NCBI GenBank assembly: GCA_003159675.1
Contig: PLQC01000040.1
Location: 1-34,084 of the forward strand
Direction: 5' to 3'
Length of the DNA: 34,084 nt
DNA from: Limisphaerales bacterium
Lineage (GTDB): Bacteria; Verrucomicrobiota; Verrucomicrobiia; Limisphaerales; BOG-1460
The position numbers and the translations under genes were made by a program. Of this stretch, positions 7,626 to 15,305 are shown piece by piece; positions within the stretch are counted from its first letter, which is position 1, and each line of letters starts with the position of its first letter. A model generated the notes under the pieces. It was given only the letters and a program-made list of their open reading frames with translations. It was not told the DNA's origin and did not search any database.

Positions 7626-8462
7626 GTGAAAATTCGCAAGGCTGTCATCACGGCCGCCGGCCGCACCCAACGCAACCTGCCTCTGCAAACGCTGGTGGAC
7701 CGGGACGGACAATCCAAATCGGCGCTCACGATCCTGCTGGAAGAGGTCCTGCAAACGGGGATCGAGGAGATCGGACTCGTCATCAGCCCGGGCGACCAAC
7801 GGGCGTTTGCCGCCGCCGCCGGCCCGCACGCGGGCCACATTCAGTTCATCGAACAAAAACCCGAGCCCCTCGGTTACGGCCACGCCGTCTTGTGCGCGCA
7901 CCCGTTCACCGGATCCGACCCGTTTCTGCTCCTCGTCGGCGATCACCTTTACGTGAGCAAAAACCAGACATCGTGCGCGCGTCAATTGATCGAAATCGCG
8001 TCGGCGGAGTCGTGCGCCGTCTCGGCGGTTCAAGCCACCCACGAAAGCAAGCTTCCCTATTATGGCGCGGTCGGCGCGCGGCGGCTGGCGGGCAAAGCGG
8101 GGCTCTATCAGGTGGATCGGGTATTGGAGAAGCCGACGCCGACGGTGGCCGAGCAAAAGCTGATCGTTCCCGGCCTGCGCGCCGGCCATTACCTGTGCTT
8201 TTTCGGCATGCACGTCCTGACGCCGGGTGTGATGGAACTCCTCCGCGAACTCGGGGCGGAAAACAAGGGCCCGAGTCTGTCCGAGGCCCTGGACAAGGCT
8301 GCCGAACGCGAGCGATACCTCGCGTGCGAATTGCAGGGACGCCGCTACGACATCGGCGTCCAGTATGGACTCTTTACCGCCCAGTTGGCCCTGGCGCTCA
8401 GCGGAAAGGACCGCGACGAAGTCCTGGCGCATCTGGTCGAAGTGCTGGCGCAAACGCAGTGA
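7626..8462 (+). CDS. GalU-like sugar-phosphate nucleotidyltransferase, variant signature loop
   Basis: A 278-residue nucleotidyltransferase of the UTP-glucose-1-phosphate uridylyltransferase type. The GTG start at 7626 gives [12 protein letters not shown], the standard first beta-strand. Similarity to GalU covers [11 protein letters not shown], a stretch like GalU's GLGHAVL ([13 protein letters not shown]) and [10 protein letters not shown] in the position of the metal-binding loop. Family enzymes have G-x-G-T-R-x4-P-x-TK after the first strand; here it is [18 protein letters not shown], without the GTR arginine in its usual place and without an obvious TK lysine. It may be catalytically altered, use another sugar, or act as a partner subunit. 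The next gene, 28 bp downstream, is a kinase-pyrophosphorylase fusion, and the two are likely co-transcribed. Confidence 0.8.
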   Translation: MKIRKAVITAAGRTQRNLPLQTLVDRDGQSKSALTILLEEVLQTGIEEIGLVISPGDQRAFAAAAGPHAGHIQFIEQKPEPLGYGHAVLCAHPFTGSDPFLLLVGDHLYVSKNQTSCARQLIEIASAESCAVSAVQATHESKLPYYGAVGARRLAGKAGLYQVDRVLEKPTPTVAEQKLIVPGLRAGHYLCFFGMHVLTPGVMELLRELGAENKGPSLSEALDKAAERERYLACELQGRRYDIGVQYGLFTAQLALALSGKDRDEVLAHLVEVLAQTQ

Positions 8463-8490
8463 ACGTTATCGCGTTGCGGCCCTTCTGACT

Positions 8491-11400
8491 ATGCCTGGAA
8501 AGCTCGTCGAACTCATCACCTCGCCGGAGACCGCGGTGCGCGATCGATCGCTCGACGCCTTCTGCCGGAAGGCGGCGCTGTCCGAGTTAATGAGCGAATG
8601 CGCCGATCTTGAAGCGTTCCGCCGCCGCAGCGAGAACCTGTATGAACGGGTCCGGGCCCTCCTGTTCCTCTACGCCATCCATCGCTTTCATTTGCCGTTG
8701 AAACCCGGCATCCGCGCGAAGAACCTCATCCCGTTCGGAGGCTATACCCATTTGCTCGAACGCCGGTTCGAGGAAGCCATCGCCACGTTCCTCAAGGCGC
8801 AATTGCATGACGGCCCCTCCGATCCGATCTCCAGCGCGCTGGCCGTCGCGTATTACCGGCTCGGGATCCAGACGCTGGCCAACCAGGTCCGCAGCAGCGT
8901 GCGTTCCGTCAGCGGCAACCAGTGGATGTTCCGGATGGGGCACCCGGCCGACCACCCGCTGCGCATCCGTCCGGAGCTGTTGCGTCGGGGCGAGGACGGC
9001 ACTTATCCCATTCTCCGGGAGCGCACGCCGGTGCGCATGGACCTCACCCATTGCGGCTGGAGCGACATCTTCTTCCTCGGCATGGATTATCCCGAGGGCG
9101 CAAAGGTCCTGAACGTCTCGATCGACCTGGGCGTTCATGGGCGCGATGCCGGCGCCAGGCCTCCGGTGGAGACCTATCTGCGGGTTCTGGATGAACCCCT
9201 GCTGCGTTTGACCAGCGTTGACCTCGGCGCGACGGCGGACATCACGAGCCTCGCGGACGTGTTCGATTTCGCGAAGGATTACTTGGGCCTGCTCAAGGCC
9301 GCCGTGATCGCCAGCGGCATCGTGCCTCCCGGCGTCGAGGGTTCGGGCCAAAGCCTGGGGGATTTGCTGGCCCGCGTGGTCGGGCCCGGCCGCGGGATCG
9401 AACTCGTCAGTTCCGTGAACGGGATACCGAAGGGATCGCGGCTGGCGGTCTCGACGAACCTGCTCGCCTCGATGATCTCCCTTTGCATGAGGGCGACGGG
9501 ACAGGCGACCGCGCTTGACGGGGCTCTGCACGAGGAGGAGCGCCGGCTCGTGCTGGCGCGCGCGCTGCTCGGGGAATGGCTGGGCGGTTCCGGCGGCGGC
9601 TGGCAGGATTCCGGCGGCGTCTGGCCGGGAATCAAACTCATCGAGGGAATGCTCGCCGCCGAAGGCGATCCTGAATTCGGCGTCAGCCGCGGCCGCCTCA
9701 TGCCGCGGCACCGCATCCTTGGCCACAACGACGCGTCGCCCGCCGCCCGCCAGAAGCTGCAGGACAGCCTGGTTCTCGTCCACGGCGGCATGGCGCAAAA
9801 TGTTGGCCCTATCCTCGAGATGGTGACCGAAAAGTATCTGTTGCGGTCCCAGGCCGAATGGAGGGCGCGGGCGAGCACCCTGGCGATTCTCGACGAAATC
9901 CTCGACGCGTTGAAGCGCGAGGACATGGCCGCGCTGGGCGGGGCAACCACCCGGAATTTCTTTGGCCCCATTCAGGACATCATCCCCTGGGCCACCAACC
10001 TGTTCACCGAGACCCTTGTGGCGCGCGTGCGAGAAGGGTTTGGAACCCATTTTCTCGGGTTCTGGATGCTCGGCGGCATGTCCGGCGGAGGCATGGGCTT
10101 TATCTTTGACCCCGCCCGCAAGGCGGAGGGCCAGGCCCGCCTCCAGGAATGGATGTCGCAAATCAAGCGCGAACTGGAGCACGCCCTGCCCTTTGCCATG
10201 GAACCCGTCGTGTACGATTTTGCCATCAATGAGAAGGGCACGTGGGCGGACCTGCTGGAGGGTCCGTCGGGTCTCCTGCCTCAAGGTTACTATGCGCTCA
10301 TGATGCCCCAGTTGCTGCGTCAGGAGGCGCGCCTGCTCCCGCCCCTGCGCCGGATCGAGCTCGACAAATTCGGCGCCGCCTGCCGGACAACACCCGAACT
10401 CCGCGGCATGGTGCAAACGCTGTTCGACCGGCTGCTGCCCCGATTGAAGAGCGGCGACGCCGGCGATGCTTCGCTGCCGGCATTGCTGGAACGTTGTGGC
10501 TTCGACCGCGCCCAACACGAGCAGATCCGGACGGATTTGAAAGCGGGCCGGATCGGCCTTGCGCAGAATCGTCTGCCCGTCAGCACGCAAATCCAGGACG
10601 TCGCGGACGAGGACGTGTTTGACGCCGCGGCCGGCCTGCCGGAGGAGTGTCGGAAGGCGGGACTCGAGTCCCTGTCGGCGGGCGAGGTCGCCGTCGTCAC
10701 CCTTGCGGCCGGGGCCGGGAGCCGGTGGACTCAGGGAGCGGGCACCGTCAAGGCGCTTCACCCGTTCTGCAAGCTCGGCGGACAGCATCGCACTTTCATC
10801 GAAGTGCATCTTGCCAAGAGCCGCCGTATGGGGCGGCTCGCCGGGACGCCGCTGCCCCACGTGATCACGACCAGCTATCTTTCCCACCAGCCGATCCAGG
10901 AATTCCTGGCGCGCCGGAATTCATATGAGTATTCCGGTCCGCTGTATTTGTCGGAGAGCCGCTCCGTGGGACAGCGTCTCATCCCGATGGAGCGGGACCT
11001 GCGTTTCATGTGGGAGGAAATTCCGCAGCAAGTCCTCGATGAACAGGCGCAAAAGGTGCGCGACAGTCTGCGCCACGCGCTGGCGGACTGGGCAAGACAG
11101 GCGGGCGAAGGCGGTGATTACACGGACAACGTGCCGCTGCAATGCCTGCATCCTGTTGGCCACTGGTTCGAGATTCCGAACCTGCTGCGGAACGGCACGC
11201 TGGCGCGCCTGCTCGAGCAACGCCCGCAGTTGAAACATCTGATGTTGCACAACATCGACACCGTGGGCGCGGACGTGGATCCCGCGATGCTCGGCCTGCA
11301 CCTGCGCCTGGGCGGCTGCCTTTCCTTCGAAGTCATCACCCGTCGCATCGAGGACCGCGGCGGCGGACTGGCGCGCGTGAACGGCCGGCCGAGAATCGTC

Positions 11401-11811
11401 GAAGGCCTTGCGATGCCCCATGAAAAGGACGAGTTCGCGCTGTCTTACTACAATTCCATGACCTGCTGGATTGACATTGCCCGCCTGCTCGACGTGTTTG
11501 AACTGACGCGCGCCGACCTGGCCGATCCGAACAAAGTGATGGAGGCGGTGCGCGTGCTGGCGGCCAAACTGCCGACCTACATCACCCTCAAAGATGTGAA
11601 AAAGCGGTGGGGTCACGGCCAGGAGGACATCTTTCCGGTGGCGCAGTTTGAGAAACTATGGAGCGACATGACCTCGCTGGCGGAGGTCCAGTGCCGGTTC
11701 ATCGCGGTGCCCCGCGCCCGCGGCCAACAGCTCAAGGATCAGGCCCAGCTCGACGGGTGGCTGCGCGACGGCTCCGCCGCAAGCGTCGAGAGCCTGTGCG
11801 AGTGGAAGTAG
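8491..11811 (+). CDS. GHMP sugar kinase fused to UDP-sugar pyrophosphorylase
   Basis: A 1,106-residue protein with three parts. Residues 1-170 are helical and unrecognised. Residues about 175-600 are a GHMP kinase of the fucokinase/heptokinase type: TPVRMDLTHCGWSDIFFLG resembles 'R-x-DLAGGWSDTP', GIPKGSRLAVSTNL is the ATP loop, GGGWQDSGG carries the likely catalytic Asp and LGGMSGGGMGF is motif 3. Residues about 730-1100 are a UDPGP-type pyrophosphorylase, with LAAGAGSRW, HNIDTVGADVDP, FEVITRRIEDRGGGLA and MTCWIDIARLL. Together these could phosphorylate a free sugar at C1 and make a UDP-sugar. The order is the reverse of FKP (pyrophosphorylase then kinase). The sugar cannot be deduced. ATG 8491 follows the upstream gene by 28 bp. 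Confidence 0.82.
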   Translation: MPGKLVELITSPETAVRDRSLDAFCRKAALSELMSECADLEAFRRRSENLYERVRALLFLYAIHRFHLPLKPGIRAKNLIPFGGYTHLLERRFEEAIATFLKAQLHDGPSDPISSALAVAYYRLGIQTLANQVRSSVRSVSGNQWMFRMGHPADHPLRIRPELLRRGEDGTYPILRERTPVRMDLTHCGWSDIFFLGMDYPEGAKVLNVSIDLGVHGRDAGARPPVETYLRVLDEPLLRLTSVDLGATADITSLADVFDFAKDYLGLLKAAVIASGIVPPGVEGSGQSLGDLLARVVGPGRGIELVSSVNGIPKGSRLAVSTNLLASMISLCMRATGQATALDGALHEEERRLVLARALLGEWLGGSGGGWQDSGGVWPGIKLIEGMLAAEGDPEFGVSRGRLMPRHRILGHNDASPAARQKLQDSLVLVHGGMAQNVGPILEMVTEKYLLRSQAEWRARASTLAILDEILDALKREDMAALGGATTRNFFGPIQDIIPWATNLFTETLVARVREGFGTHFLGFWMLGGMSGGGMGFIFDPARKAEGQARLQEWMSQIKRELEHALPFAMEPVVYDFAINEKGTWADLLEGPSGLLPQGYYALMMPQLLRQEARLLPPLRRIELDKFGAACRTTPELRGMVQTLFDRLLPRLKSGDAGDASLPALLERCGFDRAQHEQIRTDLKAGRIGLAQNRLPVSTQIQDVADEDVFDAAAGLPEECRKAGLESLSAGEVAVVTLAAGAGSRWTQGAGTVKALHPFCKLGGQHRTFIEVHLAKSRRMGRLAGTPLPHVITTSYLSHQPIQEFLARRNSYEYSGPLYLSESRSVGQRLIPMERDLRFMWEEIPQQVLDEQAQKVRDSLRHALADWARQAGEGGDYTDNVPLQCLHPVGHWFEIPNLLRNGTLARLLEQRPQLKHLMLHNIDTVGADVDPAMLGLHLRLGGCLSFEVITRRIEDRGGGLARVNGRPRIVEGLAMPHEKDEFALSYYNSMTCWIDIARLLDVFELTRADLADPNKVMEAVRVLAAKLPTYITLKDVKKRWGHGQEDIFPVAQFEKLWSDMTSLAEVQCRFIAVPRARGQQLKDQAQLDGWLRDGSAASVESLCEWK

Positions 11812-12128
11812 CACGAAGGCTCGCTCCCCATATGTGAATCATCTCCTGTACCGTCAGCGGAAGGCCGAAGGGGAATGAGTAGCCAATACCCAAAACGAAA
11901 AACGTGTCAGTCCCGACAATTTGCAGTGTTTGGCGTCTACCAGTGGACTACAAATTCTCGGGACTGCCTTTCGAGAAACCCAGCGGCGGGAGATTTCCAG
12001 GCGTGCAGCGCGGATTTGATCGCGCGTCCAGGTCCTTGTGGACGGCCACCGGTTGGGATCACGAAAGCGGATTATCACAGTCTCTTCCTCAGCGGGGCTG
12101 GATGAGGACGCGGTTGACTTGGTTGAGG
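11812..12128. other. Intergenic stretch with a palindrome, no convincing gene
   Basis: This 317-bp gap lies between the kinase-pyrophosphorylase gene and folK, which converge on it. Frames of up to about 96 codons exist on either strand, but none has a recognisable motif, a ribosome binding site or a plausible composition. The only clear structure is the long inverted repeat at 11908-11966. No U-tract terminator was seen. Confidence 0.5.
11908..11966. repeat. 59-bp inverted repeat (20-bp arms, 19-nt loop)
   Basis: The left arm at 11908-11927 begins CAGTCCCGACAATTTG. The right arm at 11947-11966 ends CAAATTCTCGGGACTG. They pair at 18 of 20 positions around a 19-nt loop. The structure lies between convergent genes and could act as a bidirectional terminator, a REP-like element or a remnant of a mobile element. 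It is unrelated in sequence to repeat families A and B. Confidence 0.75.
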
Positions 12129-12671
12129 TCAATCCAGTTTGCAAATCCCGTCATCCGACGGCAGATCCCGGAGCAATTGCGCGACGCTACAGGTGCTGCC
12201 AGGCAAAATCAAATCAGGCGCAATCTCGCTCAGCGGCTGCAGGATGAACCGCCGCAGGTGCGCCCGGGGATGCGGAAGCACCAGTTCCCTCGTGGCCCGG
12301 ACCTCCTCTCCAAACGCAATCAGATCCAAATCCAGCGGGCGCGGAGCATTCAAGATCGTCTTTGGCCCGCGGCCAAACTTCCGCTCGAGGTCCCGCAACG
12401 CGGCCAGCAGAGACTCGGGCGTCTCCCCCGCTCGCGGCGCCAACCCCACCATTGAATTGATGAAATCCGGCGAGCCGGGTGGACAATCCACAGGAGTGGT
12501 CCGCCACAGGGATGATATCAACAAAGGCGACGCGGATAGCGATTGAAGCCGCTCAATGGCCTGCCGGATGATCTGAAGTGAATGGCCGAGATTCGAACCC
12601 AGCGCGATGAATGCCTGGCAGGCGCCGGCGTGGCTTGGCGGACTCCTTCGACCTTCTGCGGCGCGTTTCAT
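12129..12671 (-). CDS. folK: 6-hydroxymethyl-7,8-dihydropterin pyrophosphokinase FolK
   Basis: FolK moves a pyrophosphate from ATP to 6-hydroxymethyl-dihydropterin, the step before dihydropteroate synthase in folate synthesis. Family motifs are all visible: AFIALGSNLGHS at the start of the domain, RTTPVDCPPGSPDFINS, the ATP/metal site FGRGPKTILNAPRPLDLDLI (with the paired Asp residues) and PHPRAHLRRFILQPLSEI. The 180-residue length is usual. ATG 12671 is chosen; an in-frame extension to 12758 would run into dapB and is unlikely. The gene begins 26 bp after the dapB stop and is probably the last gene of the dap operon. Confidence 0.95.
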   Translation of the reverse strand: MKRAAEGRRSPPSHAGACQAFIALGSNLGHSLQIIRQAIERLQSLSASPLLISSLWRTTPVDCPPGSPDFINSMVGLAPRAGETPESLLAALRDLERKFGRGPKTILNAPRPLDLDLIAFGEEVRATRELVLPHPRAHLRRFILQPLSEIAPDLILPGSTCSVAQLLRDLPSDDGICKLD

Positions 12672-12697
12672 ACAAATCCGCGCTCTCCCGAGCGCGG

Positions 12698-13432
12698 CTA
12701 CTTGAGTCCCAGCACGTCCTGCATGTCGTACAGCCCCGGTTTCTGTTTCACGATCCATTGGGCGGCGCGCAAGGCGCCGTTGGCGAAGGTCTCGCGGCTG
12801 GATGCCTTGTGCGTCAGTTCAAGCCGTTCGCCGACGTTCGCGAACATCACAGTGTGGTCGCCCACCACGTCGCCCCCGCGAACGGAATGGATGCCGATCT
12901 CTGTGCCGGTCCGCTCGCCCACGATGCCGACGCGACCATGGCGCGCCACTTTCTCGATCTGCTGCTTCCGGACTTCGGCGAGGATTTCCGCCAGTGTTTT
13001 GGCGGTGCCGCTCGGGGCGTCCTTCTTGAGCCGGTGATGCATCTCCACGATTTCCAGGTCAAAACCCGGCCCCAGGATTTCCGCGGCCTTGCGCGTCAGC
13101 CAGAAGAGCGCATTGACGCCGGTGGAATAGTTCGAAGACCAAACCATAGGGATTTGAGATTTGAGATTTAAGATTTGAGATTTTTCGGCGTCGGTGTGGC
13201 CCGTGGTGCCGATGACCGCGGCCTTGCGATGAGTTGCGCAGAGTTCCACGATGCCGGGAGTGGCATGGGGAGAACTGAAGTCGATGACCACATCCCCGCG
13301 GTCGATGACGGACCGCAGGTCTTCGCCCTGGTCGATCTGGGCGGCGACCTCCACCCCGGGATTTCGCGCAGCGCAGGCGAGCAAGGCCTGCCCCATGCGG
13401 CCCTTCGAGCCGGTGATGATGATTCTGGTCAT
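12698..13432 (-). CDS. dapB: 4-hydroxy-tetrahydrodipicolinate reductase DapB
   Basis: DapB reduces the product of DapA with NAD(P)H in the diaminopimelate/lysine pathway. The 244-residue protein starts MTRIIITGSKGRMGQAL, the dinucleotide-binding fold. It contains VVIDFSSP, AAVIGTTGHT, the catalytic MHHRLKKDAPSGTAKTL with paired His and Lys, and NYSTGVNALFWL. Residues 84-94 read KSQILNLKSQI, a 7-residue repeat encoded by a 7-bp tandem DNA array (13151-13185). Spacing between GTTG and N-x-S-x-GVN equals that in E. coli DapB, so the array replaces a helix rather than lengthening the protein. The start lies 9 bp after the upstream small gene, with no strong ribosome binding site, suggesting coupled translation. 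Confidence 0.96.
   Translation of the reverse strand: MTRIIITGSKGRMGQALLACAARNPGVEVAAQIDQGEDLRSVIDRGDVVIDFSSPHATPGIVELCATHRKAAVIGTTGHTDAEKSQILNLKSQIPMVWSSNYSTGVNALFWLTRKAAEILGPGFDLEIVEMHHRLKKDAPSGTAKTLAEILAEVRKQQIEKVARHGRVGIVGERTGTEIGIHSVRGGDVVGDHTVMFANVGERLELTHKASSRETFANGALRAAQWIVKQKPGLYDMQDVLGLK
13151..13185. repeat. 7-bp tandem array (GATTTGA)n inside dapB
   Basis: Five consecutive units are seen on the plus strand: GATTTGA, GATTTGA, GATTTAA, GATTTGA and a degenerate GATTTTT. Three units equal 21 bp, so the array stays in frame and encodes KSQILNL-KSQI in DapB. The stretch is AT-rich in an otherwise GC-rich gene. Confidence 0.9.
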
Positions 13433-13441
13433 GATTAGAAA

Positions 13442-13699
13442 TCAGGGGGCGTTTCGTTTCAGATACTCCCTGCAAAGCGATCTCACTTTGCAGCAGAAGA
13501 TTGAAAAGCCAAGTTGGGGGTAGGCGGGCACCACTTTCTGCTCAAAGATTTCACGAATCCTGTCTTCAAATCTGGACTCGGCTTCCTTCGCAGATGTCGA
13601 GATCGGATCGAAAGCGAACTCGAATTTGTCGAAGAGGTCAGCCAGCTCGGCTAATTCAGCTTTGGTAATAGCCCCTTCGGAAACTCCATCTTCTGACAT
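13442..13699 (-). CDS. Hypothetical small acidic protein (second gene of overlapping pair)
   Basis: An 85-residue protein I do not recognise. It starts MSEDGVSEGAITKAELAEL and is acidic and probably helical in its first 55 residues (ELADLFDKFEFAF, RFEDRIREIFEQKV). It ends in a Cys-containing basic tail. The start at ATG 13699 is well supported: GGAGGAGG lies 4 nt upstream at 13704-13711, inside the coding sequence of the preceding gene, which this gene overlaps by 49 bp. This implies co-expression of the two proteins. Base composition is lower in GC than the surrounding dap genes. A paired regulatory or toxin-antitoxin function is possible but not shown. Confidence 0.7.
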   Translation of the reverse strand: MSEDGVSEGAITKAELAELADLFDKFEFAFDPISTSAKEAESRFEDRIREIFEQKVVPAYPQLGFSIFCCKVRSLCREYLKRNAP

Positions 13700-14079
13700 G
13701 TCGCCTCCTCCATGACGCCTTTGTATCGCTTGTCAGCCGCCAGCTTGTAGTCCAAAATCAAATCGTACAATTGAGGTGTGCCGCAATAGGCATATTTGTG
13801 CTTAAGGTCCGCCAGGATTCGCAGGGCAGACTGGCAAAAGCGACTCATTCTGTTCCAAACATCGGAAACTTCATCCAGGTCGTCCGCCTTTTTGGCCAAG
13901 GCGGCGGCGACTCCATACGTCTGGACCACAATTCCTTCGACCAGTCTGACCTGACGCGTGAAAGCCTCACAAGCTCCGGGGGCCGCGGCATCCGGATAAG
14001 AGTTCCCGATGCGCTGCATCTCGTTGATCTGCGGTTGGCTGACTTCCAGAATATCGCTAAAATTAAGGCATGCTTTCAT
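13651..14079 (-). CDS. Hypothetical protein (first gene of overlapping pair)
   Basis: A 142-residue protein of unknown function, predicted to be mainly helical and without membrane segments. The start at ATG 14079 (MKACLNFSDILEVSQ) follows a GGTGG motif; an in-frame extension to 14121 is possible. The middle, AFTRQVRLVEGIVVQTYGV...DVWNRMSRFCQSALRILADLK, reads as amphipathic helices like those of small four-helix-bundle proteins, some of which (for example the four-helix 'S23'-type proteins) are known to sit in odd genomic places. I see no catalytic motif. It overlaps the next gene by 49 bp, and the pair interrupts dapA and dapB. Confidence 0.65.
   Translation of the reverse strand: MKACLNFSDILEVSQPQINEMQRIGNSYPDAAAPGACEAFTRQVRLVEGIVVQTYGVAAALAKKADDLDEVSDVWNRMSRFCQSALRILADLKHKYAYCGTPQLYDLILDYKLAADKRYKGVMEEATCQKMEFPKGLLPKLN
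13704..13711 (-). promoter_or_regulatory. Strong ribosome binding site inside upstream gene
   Basis: GGAGGAGG on the minus strand sits 4 nt before ATG 13699 and within the 3' coding part of the 142-residue gene. It fixes the start of the 85-residue gene and indicates translational coupling. Confidence 0.75.
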
Positions 14080-14170
14080 AACCACCGGACGGAACCTAGT
14101 TGAAAAATGCCTTTCTTGCAAGACTGATTGCAGACTAACTCATGCTGATTGCAGGCCAATTCCACGGTTG

Positions 14171-15052
14171 TCACGACTTGATCAGACCCCACCTTTTCAG
14201 GGACGCCCGCAACGTCTTCCGGTTCTTCGCGCTCATCGGCACCAGCGGAAGGCGGTATTCCTCTTCCACCAACCCCATCATGGCCAGCGCGGCCTTGACA
14301 GGAACCGGATTGCTTTCGATGAACAGGTCCTTGAACAGGGGAAAAAGTTTCGCATGCAGGCGGAGCGCCTGTCCGGCGTGTCCCGCCGCGAACGCCCGGA
14401 CCATCCGGGCCACTTCGCGCGGCACAACGTTCGAGGCGACGCTGATGACGCCATCGGCGCCCACCGCCAGGAAGGGCAACGTCAGCGAATCATCCCCGCT
14501 CAAGATCTCGAAACGCGGTCCGAGCGCGGCGCGGAGCTGGCTGACCCGGTCGCAACTGCCGCCGGCCTCCTTGATGCCGATGATGTTCCGGCATGCGCGG
14601 GCGAGCCGCCGGACGGTGTCCACTCCGATCTCGACGCCACAACGCCCCGGGATGCTGTAAAGCACGATGGGCAGTTTCGTTTGCCGCGCGATGTCGCGGA
14701 AGTGTTGGAACAACCCCTCCTGAGACGGCTTGTTGTAATACGGCGCCACCTGCAGCGAGCCATCCACACCCAGTTTCGCCGCCTCCTGTGTCAAATAGAC
14801 GGCCTCCGCGGTCGAGTTCGCGCCGGTGCCAGCCAACACCTTGACCCTGCCGCCGGCGAATTCCACCGCCAACTCGATGACGCGCAGATGTTCTTCATAA
14901 TCGACCGTCGGCGATTCGCCGGTCGTGCCCACGGGCACGATCCCGTCCACACCACCCCTGATTTGAAGCCGAATCAGGCGATCGAGCGCGGGTCCGTCGA
15001 TTCTTCCGTTTTTGAACGGGGTAACAATTGCAGTATAGGTTCCAGTAAACAT
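14171..15052 (-). CDS. dapA: 4-hydroxy-tetrahydrodipicolinate synthase DapA
   Basis: DapA condenses pyruvate with aspartate semialdehyde, the branch-point step to diaminopimelate and lysine. The 293-residue protein begins MFTGTYTAIVTPFKNGRID. It has the pyruvate-binding VGTTGESPTV, then APYYNKPSQEGLFQHF, Tyr132 in IVLYSIPGRCG and the Schiff-base lysine Lys161 in IIGIKEAGGS. These match the class I aldolase pattern of authentic DapA rather than the related NanA or KDG aldolases. ATG 15052 is chosen over an in-frame extension to 15133, which would add unusual basic residues. dapF lies upstream on the same strand, with a 253-bp gap containing a GC-rich hairpin at 15147-15164. Confidence 0.96.
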   Translation of the reverse strand: MFTGTYTAIVTPFKNGRIDGPALDRLIRLQIRGGVDGIVPVGTTGESPTVDYEEHLRVIELAVEFAGGRVKVLAGTGANSTAEAVYLTQEAAKLGVDGSLQVAPYYNKPSQEGLFQHFRDIARQTKLPIVLYSIPGRCGVEIGVDTVRRLARACRNIIGIKEAGGSCDRVSQLRAALGPRFEILSGDDSLTLPFLAVGADGVISVASNVVPREVARMVRAFAAGHAGQALRLHAKLFPLFKDLFIESNPVPVKAALAMMGLVEEEYRLPLVPMSAKNRKTLRASLKRWGLIKS

Positions 15053-15146
15053 CGGATTCCTCAATAAACTGTCGGTATTATCGGAGATGCAAGCCTCTTT
15101 GGCCAGCCTGATTTTTGGGCGGCGCCTCCGCAAACTGTCCCCGGCG

Positions 15147-15164
15147 CGCGGCCTTCAGGCCGCG
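15147..15164. repeat. GC-rich hairpin in the dapF-dapA gap
   Basis: CGCGGCC-TTCA-GGCCGCG forms a perfect 7-bp stem with a four-base loop. No T-tract follows on either strand, so it is not a canonical terminator. It could be an attenuating structure or a degenerate palindromic repeat. Confidence 0.45.
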
Positions 15165-15305
15165 TCAGCGTCCAAGCGGGCAGAGACGAAACGATTGACC
15201 TGTGGACTTTCGAACGATTCGCGTAAACGCCGCGCTCCGGCCTGTTTGCGATCGGGGGCAGTGTCAGTATGCGCTGATTTTTCGCCGGAAAACGGCCAAC
15301 TGGAC

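Noticed and set aside
8587-10887. Very long minus-strand open frame opposite the kinase-pyrophosphorylase gene
   Set aside because: It mirrors the third-position GC bias of the real gene; its translation is rich in His, Arg, Gly and Gln with no family motif.
12580-12600. tRNA T-arm-like sequence (GGGTTCGAATCTCGG on the minus strand)
   Set aside because: It encodes the conserved LGSNLG motif of FolK; no acceptor stem or anticodon arm surrounds it.
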